Shown here: piece after piece, positions 1-9,370 of the stretch
How positions within the stretch are numbered: the stretch's first letter is position 1
Layout: each line of letters begins with the position of its first letter
Origin: Spirochaetales bacterium
Lineage (GTDB): Bacteria > Spirochaetota > Spirochaetia > UBA9216
Direction of reading: 5' to 3'
NCBI GenBank assembly: GCA_016342585.1
Contig: JAEINK010000053.1
Span: forward strand, 1 to 35,178
DNA length: 35,178 nt
Program-made: the position numbers and the translations under genes
Notes under the pieces: model-generated
What the model was told of the DNA's origin: nothing
Seen by the model: only the letters and a program-made list of their open reading frames with translations
Databases searched by the model: none

Positions 1-50
1 TTCGGTGGATTGCGGGAGGAATCCCATTTTCCGACCCAAAATCGTCATAA

Positions 51-1424
51 AGTCGAAATGACAGTTCCTATCATTTCTATGACTCCACATCGGGTGAATT
101 ATTTGTGAACGGTTCTCCAGCTCTTATCAGAAATCCTACAGATGCAAAGAGACTGGGGATCTCCATGATTCCCCAGGAATTCAATCTGATAGATACACTT
201 AAAGTGTATGAAAATATCTTCCTGGGAAATGAGATTAAAGTAAGAGGTCCTTTTCTGGACAAATCCTCGATGGTCAAAAAAACCAGAGAAATATTAACAG
301 AACTCAATGCCGGAAGTATTGATCCGGAATCCTTTATCAGCAATTTAAGTGTGGCCCAAAAACAGATGGTAGAGATTGGCAAAGCACTGAATCATGAATC
401 CAATCTGCTTATAATGGATGAACCAACAACTGTTTTGAATTCCGAGGAAGTTCAACTCCTCTTCACTCTTGTAAGGAAAATCAAGGCGAAGGGAGTATCT
501 ATAATCTTTATTTCACATAAACTCAGGGAAGTTAAGGAAATATGCGATGAAGTTCTGATACTCAGGGATGGAAAACAAATCCAGTGTACCAGTACGGACG
601 GTCTTGAGATCGATGATATGGTAAAAGGTATGGTGGGAAGGGATATGAGTCAGATCTTTCCGGATAAACTCCCCCCTGCGGATAAGGTTTATTTTTCAGT
701 CAGGAATCTGAGCGTACCCGGCCTGATACAAGATATCAGTTTTGATCTTAAAAAGGGAGAAATTCTGGGTTTTGCAGGACTTATGGGTGCAGGACGCACA
801 GAGACTGCAGAGACAATTATGGGACTTAGAAAAAAATCCGCAGGAAGATATACACTGGACGGTAATGAAATAGAGATCAATACCCCCGAAGATGCGATCA
901 AAAATCGTATCGCCTATCTCTCGGAAGACCGGCAGAAAAAAGGAATCATACTTAATTTCGGAATCCCCCAGAATATCAGTCTTATATCCCTTAAAAAATA
1001 TATAAGAGGATTAATTAACTCCAAGAAAGAGCAGGATGCTGCGGATGTATACGTCAGGAAATTTAATATTAAATCCGCATCCCTAAAATCACAGCTTAGA
1101 TACTTAAGCGGTGGAAATCAGCAGAAGGTTTATCTGGCTAAATGGATGGACACCAATCCTGATATTCTGATTCTGGATGAACCCACCAGAGGTATTGATG
1201 TAAACGCCAGACTCGAAATATATCAGTTTATTCAAAACCTGGCTAAAAACGGTATCAGCTGCATAGTAATTTCATCAGAGCTGGAAGAAGTGATTGGTCT
1301 TTGTTCCCGTGTCATTGTAATGAAAGACGGCAAGATCAGCGGGGAACTTTCGGAAGATCAGTTAAACGAGGAGGACATAATGTTTTATGCGACTGGAATA
1401 AAAGAGGGGGAAAAGGCCGTATGA
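51..1424 (+). pseudogene. Sugar ABC transporter ATP-binding protein, 5'-truncated (RbsA/MglA type)
   Basis: This is the ATPase of a ribose/galactose-type importer, which normally has two fused ABC domains. The second domain looks complete: a glycine-rich stretch (GFAGLMGAGRTETAE), the signature region LSGGNQQKV and Walker B ILDEPTRGID. The first domain begins in its middle. It keeps the Q-loop region (IPQEFNLID), a signature-like NLSVAQKQ and Walker B LLIMDEPT, but the N-terminal 50-60 residues with Walker A are missing. The family-like reading frame can be followed back to about base 75 (FYDSTSGELFVNG), and an in-frame stop lies at 48-50. No other frame of bases 1-74 encodes a Walker A, and the GTG at 105 has no ribosome binding site. 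The gene is therefore broken at its start by a junction, or the first bases of the window are foreign or misassembled. Its 3' end overlaps the permease start by 4 nt, as in an intact operon. Confidence 0.75.
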
Positions 1425-2386
1425 AGATTCCTGCCTTGAAAATAGGAAAAGAAAATCTGGATGTAAGCAAATTAGCCCCATTAATAGCCTTTGCGATTCT
1501 TTTTATAATCTCTGCCATAGCAAGCCCGTATTTTACCAAGATACAAAATCTTATGAATATCTTAAGGCAGGTATCCTATACGGGAACCATTGCCCTGGGT
1601 ATGACATATATTATAATAGCAGGAGGTATTGACCTGTCGGTAGGATCTCTAACGGCCCTGGCGGGAGGTATGGGAATTCTGGCAATGAATGCTACTGGTG
1701 GAAATATCTTTATAGGTGTCATTACCGCCCTGGGAGTAGGAATACTTGGAGGAGCCTTTAACGGAATTCTTGTTACCAGGTTTAATATAGCCCCATTTAT
1801 AGTAACCCTTGGAACAATGTCTATCTTCAGGTCTATGACCCTATATATGATAAACGCAGGGGAATACCGGTCAATGAATGAAGCATACAGGGTTATTGGA
1901 GGTGGCAAGTTCCTGGGAATATTCTTTCCAGTATGGATATTTCTCACCCTCGCCTTAATTCTGCAGGTGATCCTGAATATGACAAAATACGGCAGGTACG
2001 TACTCGCAGTTGGGTCCAATGCACAGGTAGCCAGATATTCGGCTATCAAGGTTAAACTTGTTACTTTTTTCACCTATATAATAACAGGATTTACAGTCGG
2101 TGTAACAGCCATTATGTTTTCATCCAGACTGAATGCTGTGGGGTCATCCAATACAGGACAGGCCTACGAACTGGATGCAATAGCAGCGGTAGTTATAGGC
2201 GGAACGGCCATGGCCGGTGGAAGCGGTACCGTCTTCGGTACGGTACTCGGTGCCATCATCCTTGGAATAATCAACAATATGTTAAATATGCTGGGAGTTT
2301 CTCCCTACCTCCAGGGGACTGTTAAGGGTCTTGTTATAATCCTGGCGGTTCTGATGCAGTACAAAAGCAGTAAAAGCAATAAATAA
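1421..2386 (+). CDS. Ribose-type sugar ABC transporter permease
   Basis: Inner-membrane permease of the BPD_transp_2 (RbsC/AraH) family, 321 aa, a normal length. It has multiple hydrophobic segments and the family motifs GMTYIIIAGGIDLSVGS near residue 65 and AVVIGGTAMAGGSGT in the C-terminal third. The open frame extends further upstream, but the ATG at 1421 is chosen. It gives a 4-nt ATGA overlap with the ATPase stop (translational coupling) and the family's usual N-terminus. The protein would pair with the upstream ATPase and the downstream binding protein to import a monosaccharide or related polyol. The substrate cannot be read from the sequence. Confidence 0.9.
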   Translation: MKIPALKIGKENLDVSKLAPLIAFAILFIISAIASPYFTKIQNLMNILRQVSYTGTIALGMTYIIIAGGIDLSVGSLTALAGGMGILAMNATGGNIFIGVITALGVGILGGAFNGILVTRFNIAPFIVTLGTMSIFRSMTLYMINAGEYRSMNEAYRVIGGGKFLGIFFPVWIFLTLALILQVILNMTKYGRYVLAVGSNAQVARYSAIKVKLVTFFTYIITGFTVGVTAIMFSSRLNAVGSSNTGQAYELDAIAAVVIGGTAMAGGSGTVFGTVLGAIILGIINNMLNMLGVSPYLQGTVKGLVIILAVLMQYKSSKSNK

Positions 2387-2401
2387 TCTTCCCTAGGAAG
2401 A
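2387..2401 (+). promoter_or_regulatory. Short intergenic hairpin between permease and binding protein
   Basis: TCTTCC-CTA-GGAAGA is a perfect 6-bp stem with a 3-base loop directly after the permease stop codon and upstream of the AAGGAG ribosome binding site of the binding-protein gene. Such hairpins often stabilise or set the level of the binding-protein part of the mRNA. That role is inferred here. Confidence 0.3.
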
Positions 2402-2424
2402 CTAAATAAATTAAGGAGTTTTTT

Positions 2425-3450
2425 ATGAAAAGAATTATGTTTGTTCTTCTGGCTCTTATGGTTGTATTCGGTGGTTTCGTTTCCTGCCAGAAAGCACCTT
2501 CAGCAGCAGCACCTTCTGTAGCAGCAGCAAGTACAGCGGCTGCCCCTGTAGCAAAAGCAAAGGTAAAAGTTGGAATTACCTCTCCTACAGCAGATCATGG
2601 TTGGACAGGTGGAGTTGTATGGTCTATTGAACAGGCCATCAAGGATATTCAGGCAGAAGATCCCAATGTAGAATTTGTTTATAAGACAGCAGCAGACCCT
2701 GCCGCAATGACTGCAGTAGTAGAAGATTTAATGGTTCAGGATATAGACGCTCTTGTTATCCTGCCCCATGATGCATCCCTTACTCCAGTTGTTAAAGAAG
2801 CTTATGACTCAGGAATCTACACTGTTGTTATTGACCGTGGACTTAATGAGCCCGCATACAACGTATATATAGCCGGAGACAACCCCGGTCTTGGTCGTGT
2901 AAGTGGGGAATGGATTGCCGAAAAACTTGGCGGAAAAGGAAATGTTGTAGAGCTTCAGGGAATCCCCTGTCCTATCAATACCGAAAGAATTGAGGCTTTT
3001 AAGGCCGAAATGGATAAATACCCAGGAATCAACTTCCTCGAATCACAGCCCGCAAACTGGTCAACCCAGAAGGGTCTTGAAGTTATGGAAAATTATCTTC
3101 AGAAATATGATCATATTGATGCCGTTTTTGCCCAGGATGATGACATATTGAAAGGTGTTCTTCAGGCATATAAAGAGTCAGGAAGAAGTGATATTAAATA
3201 CTTCCTCGGCGGTGCCGGTTCCAAAGACATGATCAAGATGATTATGGACGGAGACCCCCTGGTACAGGCTGATGTAACCTACCATCCGAGCATGGCTGGA
3301 AGCGCTGTAATCCTCGGAGTTATGGGTGCCAGAGGTGAAAACTTCAAAGGCTTTTACCAGAACGCCATTCCTTCAACCATCATTATTGCAGCAGAGCTTA
3401 TCACAAAAGAAAACGCTGCAGAATTTTACACACCTGAATCAGTATTCTAA
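2425..3450 (+). CDS. Sugar ABC transporter substrate-binding lipoprotein (Peripla_BP_4 type)
   Basis: Periplasmic-type sugar-binding protein of the ribose-binding class, 341 aa. The N-terminus is a lipoprotein signal peptide: basic MKR, a hydrophobic stretch and a lipobox FVSC with Cys21. An Ala/Pro-rich flexible linker (about 22-45) follows. The binding fold starts at KVKVGITSPTADHGW, and later segments typical of the family are DLMVQDIDALVILPHD, VIDRGLN and AVFAQDDDILKGVLQA. An AAGGAG box sits 6 nt before the ATG. It is the last gene of the ABC operon and is followed by a strong terminator. The ligand is unknown; the LacI regulator next door suggests a sugar-responsive system. Confidence 0.9.
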   Translation: MKRIMFVLLALMVVFGGFVSCQKAPSAAAPSVAAASTAAAPVAKAKVKVGITSPTADHGWTGGVVWSIEQAIKDIQAEDPNVEFVYKTAADPAAMTAVVEDLMVQDIDALVILPHDASLTPVVKEAYDSGIYTVVIDRGLNEPAYNVYIAGDNPGLGRVSGEWIAEKLGGKGNVVELQGIPCPINTERIEAFKAEMDKYPGINFLESQPANWSTQKGLEVMENYLQKYDHIDAVFAQDDDILKGVLQAYKESGRSDIKYFLGGAGSKDMIKMIMDGDPLVQADVTYHPSMAGSAVILGVMGARGENFKGFYQNAIPSTIIIAAELITKENAAEFYTPESVF

Positions 3451-3465
3451 ATCAGGTTGACAATC

Positions 3466-3508
3466 GGTCTCTGTAATCCTTTTAAGGATTTCAGAGACCT
3501 TGTATTTT
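3466..3508 (+). terminator. Rho-independent terminator after the ABC operon
   Basis: GGTCTCTG-t-AATCCTT tt AAGGATT-t-CAGAGACC forms a long, almost perfect stem. It is followed by TTGTATTTTT, so it has both a stem and a T-rich tail on the + strand. It separates the ABC operon from the lacI-type gene. Confidence 0.85.
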
Positions 3509-3570
3509 TAAAGCAGAATAATAAACATTCATTTCCTGAATTTTATCAAAAAACATGCACTGGAATAAAT

Positions 3571-4578
3571 ATGAGTAAGAAAATTACAAGGGCCCAGGTG
3601 GCAGAAGCAGCGGGAGTATCAGAATCAACGGTTTCCCGGGCATTAAACAACTCCCCAAAGATATCATCCAGTGTAATTAAAAAGGTACAGGATTTGGCAG
3701 TAGAAATGGGCTACTTTCCAAACAGACAGGCAGTTCTTCTAACCAGTGACAAGACCTTCAGATTGGGACTCGTTGTCCGCGCTTACCATAATTTCTCCCC
3801 CTTTACCAGGGCGTATTTCCCAAGACTTCTCGATGGTGTTATCCAGGAAGCGGAGCAGCATGGTTACACAGTAACCATCATAATGGATAAGGTAAATGAC
3901 ACCTATAAGGACTTAAGCCTTATGGTCAAGAGCAGAGAGGTAGATGGACTGATCTTTTCAGTTACCGCTATTAATGACCCCCGGTTTCCCTCACTTATAG
4001 AAAACAATATCCCCCTGGTCCTTGTTAATAATAAGTATGAGGGAATCACCTGTGTAAACTGTAATCCCTACCCAGGAATGACCGATGCAATTACTCATCT
4101 GAAGAACCTGGGACATAAAAGGATAGGGTATATTGGTGGTGATCAGCGTTATTGGGATGGGCAGGCAAGGCTTGAAGCATTTAGGACAATGACAGAAGAT
4201 TTGGATTCAGGTCTTATAGTAACAGGTAACTTTTCAAAATCCAGCGGATACAGCGCAACAGATAAATTATTCCGGGATGATGAGAATATTACAGCCATCA
4301 TGACGGCCAGTGACAGGGAGGCCATGGGAGTTCTTTCATACTGTAATGAAAGAGGAATAAACGTCCCGGGAGAATTAAGTCTTATTGGTTTTGACAATCT
4401 GGGACCTGCAAGAGATATGACACCAGGACTTACAACAATACAGAATCCTGTTACCCAGCTTGGTAGTGATGCAGTGTCGCTCCTGTTGGAAAGAATAGAA
4501 AAAAAAGAGAGTTGGAAATGGATAGAAAGGCAGTCTCAGTTTATAATGAGACATTCAACAGCCAAAGCTTATAAATAG
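3571..4578 (+). CDS. LacI-family transcriptional regulator
   Basis: Regulator of 335 aa. An N-terminal LacI HTH (residues 4-50: ITRAQVAEAAGVSESTVSRAL) is followed by a periplasmic-binding-like effector domain with GYIGGDQRYWDG, AIMTASDREAMG and ELSLIGFDNLGPAR. The ATG at 3571 is chosen because the HTH begins three residues later; the frame is open further upstream but runs through the terminator. It probably controls the upstream sugar ABC operon in response to the transported sugar (inference). A degenerate copy of this gene's last ~130 bases occurs at 9561-9698, before the Gfo/Idh dehydrogenase gene. Confidence 0.9.
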   Translation: MSKKITRAQVAEAAGVSESTVSRALNNSPKISSSVIKKVQDLAVEMGYFPNRQAVLLTSDKTFRLGLVVRAYHNFSPFTRAYFPRLLDGVIQEAEQHGYTVTIIMDKVNDTYKDLSLMVKSREVDGLIFSVTAINDPRFPSLIENNIPLVLVNNKYEGITCVNCNPYPGMTDAITHLKNLGHKRIGYIGGDQRYWDGQARLEAFRTMTEDLDSGLIVTGNFSKSSGYSATDKLFRDDENITAIMTASDREAMGVLSYCNERGINVPGELSLIGFDNLGPARDMTPGLTTIQNPVTQLGSDAVSLLLERIEKKESWKWIERQSQFIMRHSTAKAYK

Positions 4579-4733
4579 AAGATTCCTGTGACAAAAATAC
4601 CGCTCAGGCCATGACGATTCATGCGCATCATCTGATTACGATGCTTATCAATGTTCAGTGAAAAAGTGTCAGTAGAGGGAGGTCTACCTTGAGAACTAGG
4701 GATTATGGATTCTCTTTTAAGGAAATTTTACGC

Positions 4734-5738
4734 TTAAACTTTCTGAGCCTTCAGCTCTTCAATAAAGGTAATCATATTCTCCAGGGGTACATCGCCTTCC
4801 ACCGCATGGGCCGGAGAGAAAATATAGCCTCCCCCTGCCCCTGCTTCAAGAAGTTTCCTTGATTCTCTGCGAACATCTTCAGGGGTGCCGAAGGGCAGTA
4901 TCTGCTGTGTAGAAAGTCCGCCGTGAAAGACCAGACGTCCCCGGTACTGTTCAATAAGAGAGAACACATCCATGACTTCAGGCTGAAAGGGATTAAAGCA
5001 ATTCAAGCCCATATCAATAAGAGCATCAAATAACTCATCCACATCACCGCAGGAGTGAATAAAAACTTTTTTCCCCTCATCATGAACAGCCTTATACATC
5101 CTCTTCAGCTGGGGACCTATAAATTCATGCCAGAGATCAGGACCCATAATCAGACCTTGCTGCTGGCCCCAGTCATCACCAAAATAGACCGCATCTATGT
5201 CAAAGGAGCAGGCCTTCCTGGACATGGCTATATTGTAATCAGCTATGGTTCCTAAAAGCTCATGTACAAATTCAGGATTAAGGAGCATATCCATAAGAAG
5301 GTTTTCTGTCCCTCTCAATGTCCATGCCCGTTCATAGAGTGAGAATCCAATACTGAAAATACGGAAACCATCTTTACCGCTCTCAATAGTCTCTTTCATC
5401 CCCTTATAAAAACGGGTATCCCCTGGATTGGGGAAGACATAGCCTTTAAGAGAAGGTTCCGAGAGCTGCGGATCAATAACCATGCCTATATCTTTTTCAA
5501 CCGTCCTGTCCCAGGTAACACCAAAATGATCTCTGAATATATTATTACCAAGGTCATCAAAAAATCCAATACCGCTGCCAAAGTCAATAAAATGATTATC
5601 CAGAATATCTTCCAGATTATCCACTTTGTAATGGGCTTTGAGCTTATCCTGTGCCTCATGAGTAAAGCCAAGATTCCAGGGCACATAAGGGGGGGTGGTT
5701 CCAGCCAATACAGTTTTTACCACATCTCTTTTAGTCAT
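4734..5738 (-). CDS. UroD-like (MtaA/CmuA-type) methyltransferase family protein 1
   Basis: Member of the uroporphyrinogen decarboxylase fold family, 334 aa. The local motifs fit the corrinoid-protein methyltransferase branch better than true haem-synthesis HemE. It has KRDVVKTVLAG at the N-terminus, a HSCGD motif (His-x-Cys, the usual zinc ligands of MtaA/CmuA-type enzymes), GLNCFNPFQPE and FHGGLSTQQILPFGT. The late Cys that often completes the zinc site is not obvious; the C-terminal motif reads FSPAHAVEGDVP. A GGAGG box precedes the ATG. It is transcribed divergently from a PocR/AraC regulator. The likely role is methyl transfer or demethylation of a small methylated compound. No corrinoid protein gene is visible nearby. 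Confidence 0.8.
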   Translation of the reverse strand: MTKRDVVKTVLAGTTPPYVPWNLGFTHEAQDKLKAHYKVDNLEDILDNHFIDFGSGIGFFDDLGNNIFRDHFGVTWDRTVEKDIGMVIDPQLSEPSLKGYVFPNPGDTRFYKGMKETIESGKDGFRIFSIGFSLYERAWTLRGTENLLMDMLLNPEFVHELLGTIADYNIAMSRKACSFDIDAVYFGDDWGQQQGLIMGPDLWHEFIGPQLKRMYKAVHDEGKKVFIHSCGDVDELFDALIDMGLNCFNPFQPEVMDVFSLIEQYRGRLVFHGGLSTQQILPFGTPEDVRRESRKLLEAGAGGGYIFSPAHAVEGDVPLENMITFIEELKAQKV

Positions 5739-5862
5739 GTCTTTTGCCTCCAGCCATTCATCTTTTCGATTTTACTCTCAAAAAGACTTCAATGAAATGG
5801 AGGCACTTGATCATGTAATGGATTATATTGACAGATTTTACAATATAATTCATCTTTAAATT

Positions 5863-6681
5863 ATGAAAGCTCCCCTGACTCTTTTAGTTGATGAAGAGGT
5901 TCAACGTTACCTTGATTATTATATTGAGTGTTTTGATATCAGAATTGCTCTGTTTGACATCTCCGGTCACTCCATCATGGCGGGAAAACAGAAAAAAAAC
6001 TGTGATTATTGCCGGATGTTCAGAGCGCATGAACCTTCAAATCATCAATGTTTAAGTCTCGATAAGACCATGAGAGAGGGGGTAATTGGTTCTGAAAAAA
6101 CGGAATTATACCGCTGCCATGCCGGTTTATGGGAAGCGGTCAGGGCGGTAAAGATTGAGGGGATTCTCATAGGATTTGCCATGGTGGGACAGATACGAAT
6201 AGACCGGGAAATGAATCTCCTTGATCAGGATCATCCATTTATAACGGAACTCAAGGATCTCTACCAAAAAACTCCTATCCTCGACAGTAATAAACTTCCC
6301 GCCATGATCGGTCTTTTTGATGCCCTGATGGAATTTATGGTTCAGAAAAATTTCATGAAGGTCAGGACCGATGTTTTTGCCGGACGTCTTTTAAAGTTTA
6401 TTGAAAACTCTCTTGACTGTCCTGTTTCTCTCAGAGATGCTTCACGGTTTATGAATATGACACCTCAGGCTCTGGCTCACAGTATCCGGCGTCATGGGCT
6501 AGAACCTTTTACCGAACTATTGCAGAAAAGAAAGATGGCAGAAGCTCAATTCAGACTCAAAAGAGATAGCCATCTGTCTATAAAAGAGCTCTCCCACTCC
6601 CTCGGATTTAAGGACCCCTACTATTTCAGCCGTGTTTTTAAAAAATATACCGGCAAGTCGCCTACCCATTTCAGAAGATAA
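5863..6681 (+). CDS. AraC-family regulator with PocR-type sensory domain
   Basis: Regulator of 272 aa in two parts. Residues about 5-150 resemble the PocR ligand-sensing domain, with the expected cysteine pattern (C47, C50, C63 and C85 in the RCHAGLWE motif). Residues about 172-272 hold a double-HTH AraC DNA-binding domain ending in the classic LGFKDPYYFSRVFKKYTG signature. The gene is divergent from UroD-like protein 1, sharing a 124-bp promoter region, and convergent with UroD-like protein 2, with stop codons 5 nt apart. It therefore most likely controls the divergent methyltransferase gene. PocR domains sense small organic ligands in known cases; the ligand here is unknown. Confidence 0.85.
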   Translation: MKAPLTLLVDEEVQRYLDYYIECFDIRIALFDISGHSIMAGKQKKNCDYCRMFRAHEPSNHQCLSLDKTMREGVIGSEKTELYRCHAGLWEAVRAVKIEGILIGFAMVGQIRIDREMNLLDQDHPFITELKDLYQKTPILDSNKLPAMIGLFDALMEFMVQKNFMKVRTDVFAGRLLKFIENSLDCPVSLRDASRFMNMTPQALAHSIRRHGLEPFTELLQKRKMAEAQFRLKRDSHLSIKELSHSLGFKDPYYFSRVFKKYTGKSPTHFRR

Positions 6682-6686
6682 AATAA

Positions 6687-7805
6687 TCAATATTCCAAAC
6701 ACCTTTTCCTGTAATGTCGATAGTTTTCCAGGCTGACTTCAGGGGGAACCCCATGGTCACAGGTGGGGCAAAACCCGCCCCTTTCGGACATAGCAGGTAA
6801 AATATAGTCCAGATGCAGGTCTATGGCATCCTTTCCTTCTGCCAAAACTCTTTTATCAATGCCACCCACCATAATGAGATCTGGGAATTGGCGGCCTATC
6901 TCTACCACATCACAGAAGGAGGCCACTTCAAAGGGACTCATAACATCCATACCAATCTCCTGGTAAACTGGTATAACAGGTACAGCGTTTCCGTCCGTAT
7001 CAATCTGGATATACAGATGTCGGGATTTATCCAGTTGACGGCCTTTTATATTGCTGATCAACTGCTTATAGTATGGAAAGAGAAACTCCCGTATCATATC
7101 CGGAGAGATCAGGGGGCCCATATTGTAACAGATATCTTCGGCCAGGAAGAGCTCATCCAGTGTAACAAATTTCTGATACTCTCCAATAATTCGATCACTC
7201 ACAGAGAACCAGGTCTCCATGCATTCATGAATCAGCTTTGGATTGTCATAAACCATATAAAGAATCCCTTCAGGCCCCATAAGACTGCGCAGATACATGT
7301 AACCGCCCACCAAATTCTGAGTAATCATCATTCCCATGGATAAGGCATTTTGAACCTCGTCTTTTACCTTTTCCAGATCACCGAAGCGTTCAGGCGATTC
7401 GGGATTCATCCTCCATTTACATTGTCCTTCCCAGGTCTTCATATCTTTAACTGGATGATCCATATACTCGGGCATAAATCCAGAGCGGCGCCCCTTGAAC
7501 ATTAGCACCGCCCGTCCTGCATGGTCTTGAATAAGCTCATGCTTTCCCCTGTCTTCCAGAACTTTCTCAGGGAATTCCGGAGAAAAGGGCGCCTCACACC
7601 AACCTAGATGACCAAGGTAATACTTAGCAGGTATATCATAGGTGAACTCCCGTGCCATATCAGTCTGGGGAGAAAGTCCCTGATCATACCACTCATCAAG
7701 GCAATAGTAGCCGAATTCTTTTCTGTAAAAGCGGCTGCCCTTCTTCATTTCATAGGTATCCCAAAGACTCTGTATACCTTCTTCTCTTACAATTTCACGG
7801 CTCAA
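6687..7805 (-). CDS. UroD-like methyltransferase family protein 2
   Basis: UroD-fold protein of 372 aa. The TTG at 7805 is chosen as the start because GGGGAGG lies 8 nt upstream and translation then begins SREIVREEG; the ATG at 7829 has no ribosome binding site. Motifs are QIDTDGN in place of the His-x-Cys motif, MVGGIDKRVLAEG and a Cys/Asp/His cluster PTCDHGVPPEVSLENYR near the C-terminus. It belongs to the same subgroup as the third UroD-like gene (VDCDG and PCPDHRIAPD), distinct from protein 1. It is divergent from an AraC regulator at 7921. The family suggests methyl-group transfer; the substrate is unknown. Confidence 0.78.
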   Translation of the reverse strand: MSREIVREEGIQSLWDTYEMKKGSRFYRKEFGYYCLDEWYDQGLSPQTDMAREFTYDIPAKYYLGHLGWCEAPFSPEFPEKVLEDRGKHELIQDHAGRAVLMFKGRRSGFMPEYMDHPVKDMKTWEGQCKWRMNPESPERFGDLEKVKDEVQNALSMGMMITQNLVGGYMYLRSLMGPEGILYMVYDNPKLIHECMETWFSVSDRIIGEYQKFVTLDELFLAEDICYNMGPLISPDMIREFLFPYYKQLISNIKGRQLDKSRHLYIQIDTDGNAVPVIPVYQEIGMDVMSPFEVASFCDVVEIGRQFPDLIMVGGIDKRVLAEGKDAIDLHLDYILPAMSERGGFCPTCDHGVPPEVSLENYRHYRKRCLEY

Positions 7806-7920
7806 AATACCAACCTCCCCGAAAATCATTACTTTACAATATGTATTTTACGGTATATTTTACACTTATGAATGTATTTTCAGGTACTCTACATGTATTA
7901 TTAGGCATAAAGGTGATATT

Positions 7921-8733
7921 ATGACTTTCCGGTTTACCCAGACAGCCCAACCGGCAAATAATCTCTCCATCAGACTGGAAAAAATCTATGATGTAAAGGC
8001 TGACAGCAAGTATGATGTGACATACGGAAACAGAGAGGAAGGATATGCCGTATTCAGAACCCTTTCGGGTGAAGGTCGGATTATTCTGAATAACGGAAAG
8101 ATTGAAGATCAGACAGATGAGTCACTTATACTGGTTAAATGGGACAGTGTCTCCCGCTATCTGTGCCAAGGGAAAAAGTGGAATTTTCTCTGGTTCTGCT
8201 TTCAGGCTGAAGGTTACCTGCCTCTACCGCTGAACCGTACGGTGAATCTGCCCCATAGGGGGGAAGATCGGATACTCATAGATCAGTGCCTGGAATTGAC
8301 CGGTATTCCCTATGAAGAGGCCGGAGCTTTGGGATCCTCCCTTCTGGCCATGCTGATTCATAGATGGTCTTATGAACGTATTCTGGCTGTAAATCCCCGA
8401 TCAGCTTATCAACAGAAAACTGACCGGGTTATAAACATTATGAAACAAAATCTGGACCGAAAACTCACCTCTTCTGAATTGGCGTCTATAGCAGGTCTAT
8501 CGGAGCGCCGTTTCCGCGATGTATTTCATGGAGTTACAGGCTGCTCTCCCCGGGAGTACTATAACAGACTGCGTATGGAACACGGAGCTAATATGCTTTC
8601 CCTCTCTGACCTCTCTCTGGGTGAAGTGGCTGAAAAACTGGGTTTCTGTGATCCCTTTCATTTTTCAAAATGTTTTAAGTCAAATTATGGATGTTCCCCC
8701 CGGGAATTTCGTCAGTCACTTAGGAAAAAATAA
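7921..8733 (+). CDS. AraC-family regulator, cupin-type N-terminus
   Basis: Regulator of 270 aa. The N-terminal ~150 residues look like an AraC-type ligand-binding jelly roll (GYAVFRTLSGEGRIIL, then DSLILVKWDSVSRYLCQG). The C-terminal ~100 residues are an AraC double HTH (LTSSELASIAGLSERRFRD and LGFCDPFHFSKCFKSNYG). An AAGGTGAT box sits 5 nt before the ATG. It is divergent from UroD-like protein 2 across a 115-bp intergenic region and is probably its activator. No convincing terminator follows; the hairpin GCCTGTG-TGA-CACAGGC (8760-8776) has no T-tract. Confidence 0.85.
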   Translation: MTFRFTQTAQPANNLSIRLEKIYDVKADSKYDVTYGNREEGYAVFRTLSGEGRIILNNGKIEDQTDESLILVKWDSVSRYLCQGKKWNFLWFCFQAEGYLPLPLNRTVNLPHRGEDRILIDQCLELTGIPYEEAGALGSSLLAMLIHRWSYERILAVNPRSAYQQKTDRVINIMKQNLDRKLTSSELASIAGLSERRFRDVFHGVTGCSPREYYNRLRMEHGANMLSLSDLSLGEVAEKLGFCDPFHFSKCFKSNYGCSPREFRQSLRKK

Positions 8734-8734
8734 C

Positions 8735-8818
8735 TTAATTGCAGAATAGACCAGAAAAGGCCTGTGTGACACAGGCTGATTCAGCAAGCTCAAAAAGATC
8801 CCTGACTGTCAATTTCAT
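8735..8818 (-). pseudogene. Possible N-terminal stub of a PucR-like regulator
   Basis: Twenty-seven codons on the minus strand start with MKLTVRDLFELAES, which resembles the opening of PucR N-terminal domains, and then diverge to a stop. An AAGGAG lies about 14 nt upstream, rather far. If real, it is a short relic cut off by the adjacent AraC gene. PucR proteins often regulate purine catabolism, which may matter given the Mo hydroxylase and aminohydrolase elsewhere in the window. The evidence is one short motif only. Confidence 0.25.
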
Positions 8819-9003
8819 AATATCTGCCGGCTCCTTGGCCTAGTGTTGTCTCTAAAGAGCATGGAGGCAAATCCTTATGGAGAAAGGACTCTCCCGGAGC
8901 AAGCTCGGCTGACATACTTGTCAGCAGGTATCGTCGATCTCGTAAGGAATTTATTATATGGGTTTAATAAAGGATTAGATGAAGTTCTCAAATACCCTTT
9001 TTC

Positions 9004-9300
9004 TTATGCAGGGATCTTGCGAATGAGAAATCCAAAGCGGTAAGTTCCCGGTTTCACCTGATACTCGAGGTGGATGTTTTTCGTCCATCCCGTATTGCCG
9101 CCCAATCCTGGGTGAAGACAATCAAGTTTCAGATAAACAGCTTCCGGTTCGGGCAGATCATATTTTTACCGCTCCTTCTCCAGTTCTGCTGTATTTCATT
9201 GATGAAAGTCAAAATAAAAATTCCCCTTTCCTTCTATACGGATTTTCTTCTCCTTTTCAGGGCCAGTCAAGCTGAGCCAGGGAGCCTCTTTGCCGCAGCA
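9004..9300 (-). pseudogene. Decayed C-terminus of a GH2 beta-galactosidase
   Basis: One minus-strand frame reads as the C-terminal end of a LacZ-type family 2 glycoside hydrolase, interrupted by at least two stops. It shows KEAPWLSLTG, KIRIEGKGNFYFDF, then (after a stop) NTAELEKER, (after another stop) KYDLPEPEAVYLKLD, then GLGGNTGWTKNIHLEYQ and PGTYRFGFLIRK before the natural stop. The block GLGG-x-x-GW...H-x-EY is characteristic of the LacZ small-chain domain. No upstream catalytic part is present, so it is a relic. The rest of 8819-9003 shows nothing recognisable. Confidence 0.6.
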
Positions 9301-9370
9301 AGACACATATCCCCTGGGACTTGTAATTGTTCACCTCCTCATTCTCCAAACAATTCAAAAAGGTTAATTT

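Noticed and set aside
4734..5738. True haem-synthesis uroporphyrinogen decarboxylase (HemE)
   Set aside because: HSCGD and overall motifs fit MtaA/CmuA-like proteins, three paralogues each have an AraC regulator, and no haem genes are nearby.
5828..5849. TTGACA plus TATAAT before the PocR/AraC gene
   Set aside because: The spacer is only 10 nt, too short for a sigma-70 promoter.
8760..8776. GCCTGTG-TGA-CACAGGC hairpin as a terminator
   Set aside because: Good stem but no T-tract follows on either strand.
8843..9043. 66-codon plus-strand open frame
   Set aside because: No ribosome binding site, no recognisable motif, and its end overlaps the GH2 relic.
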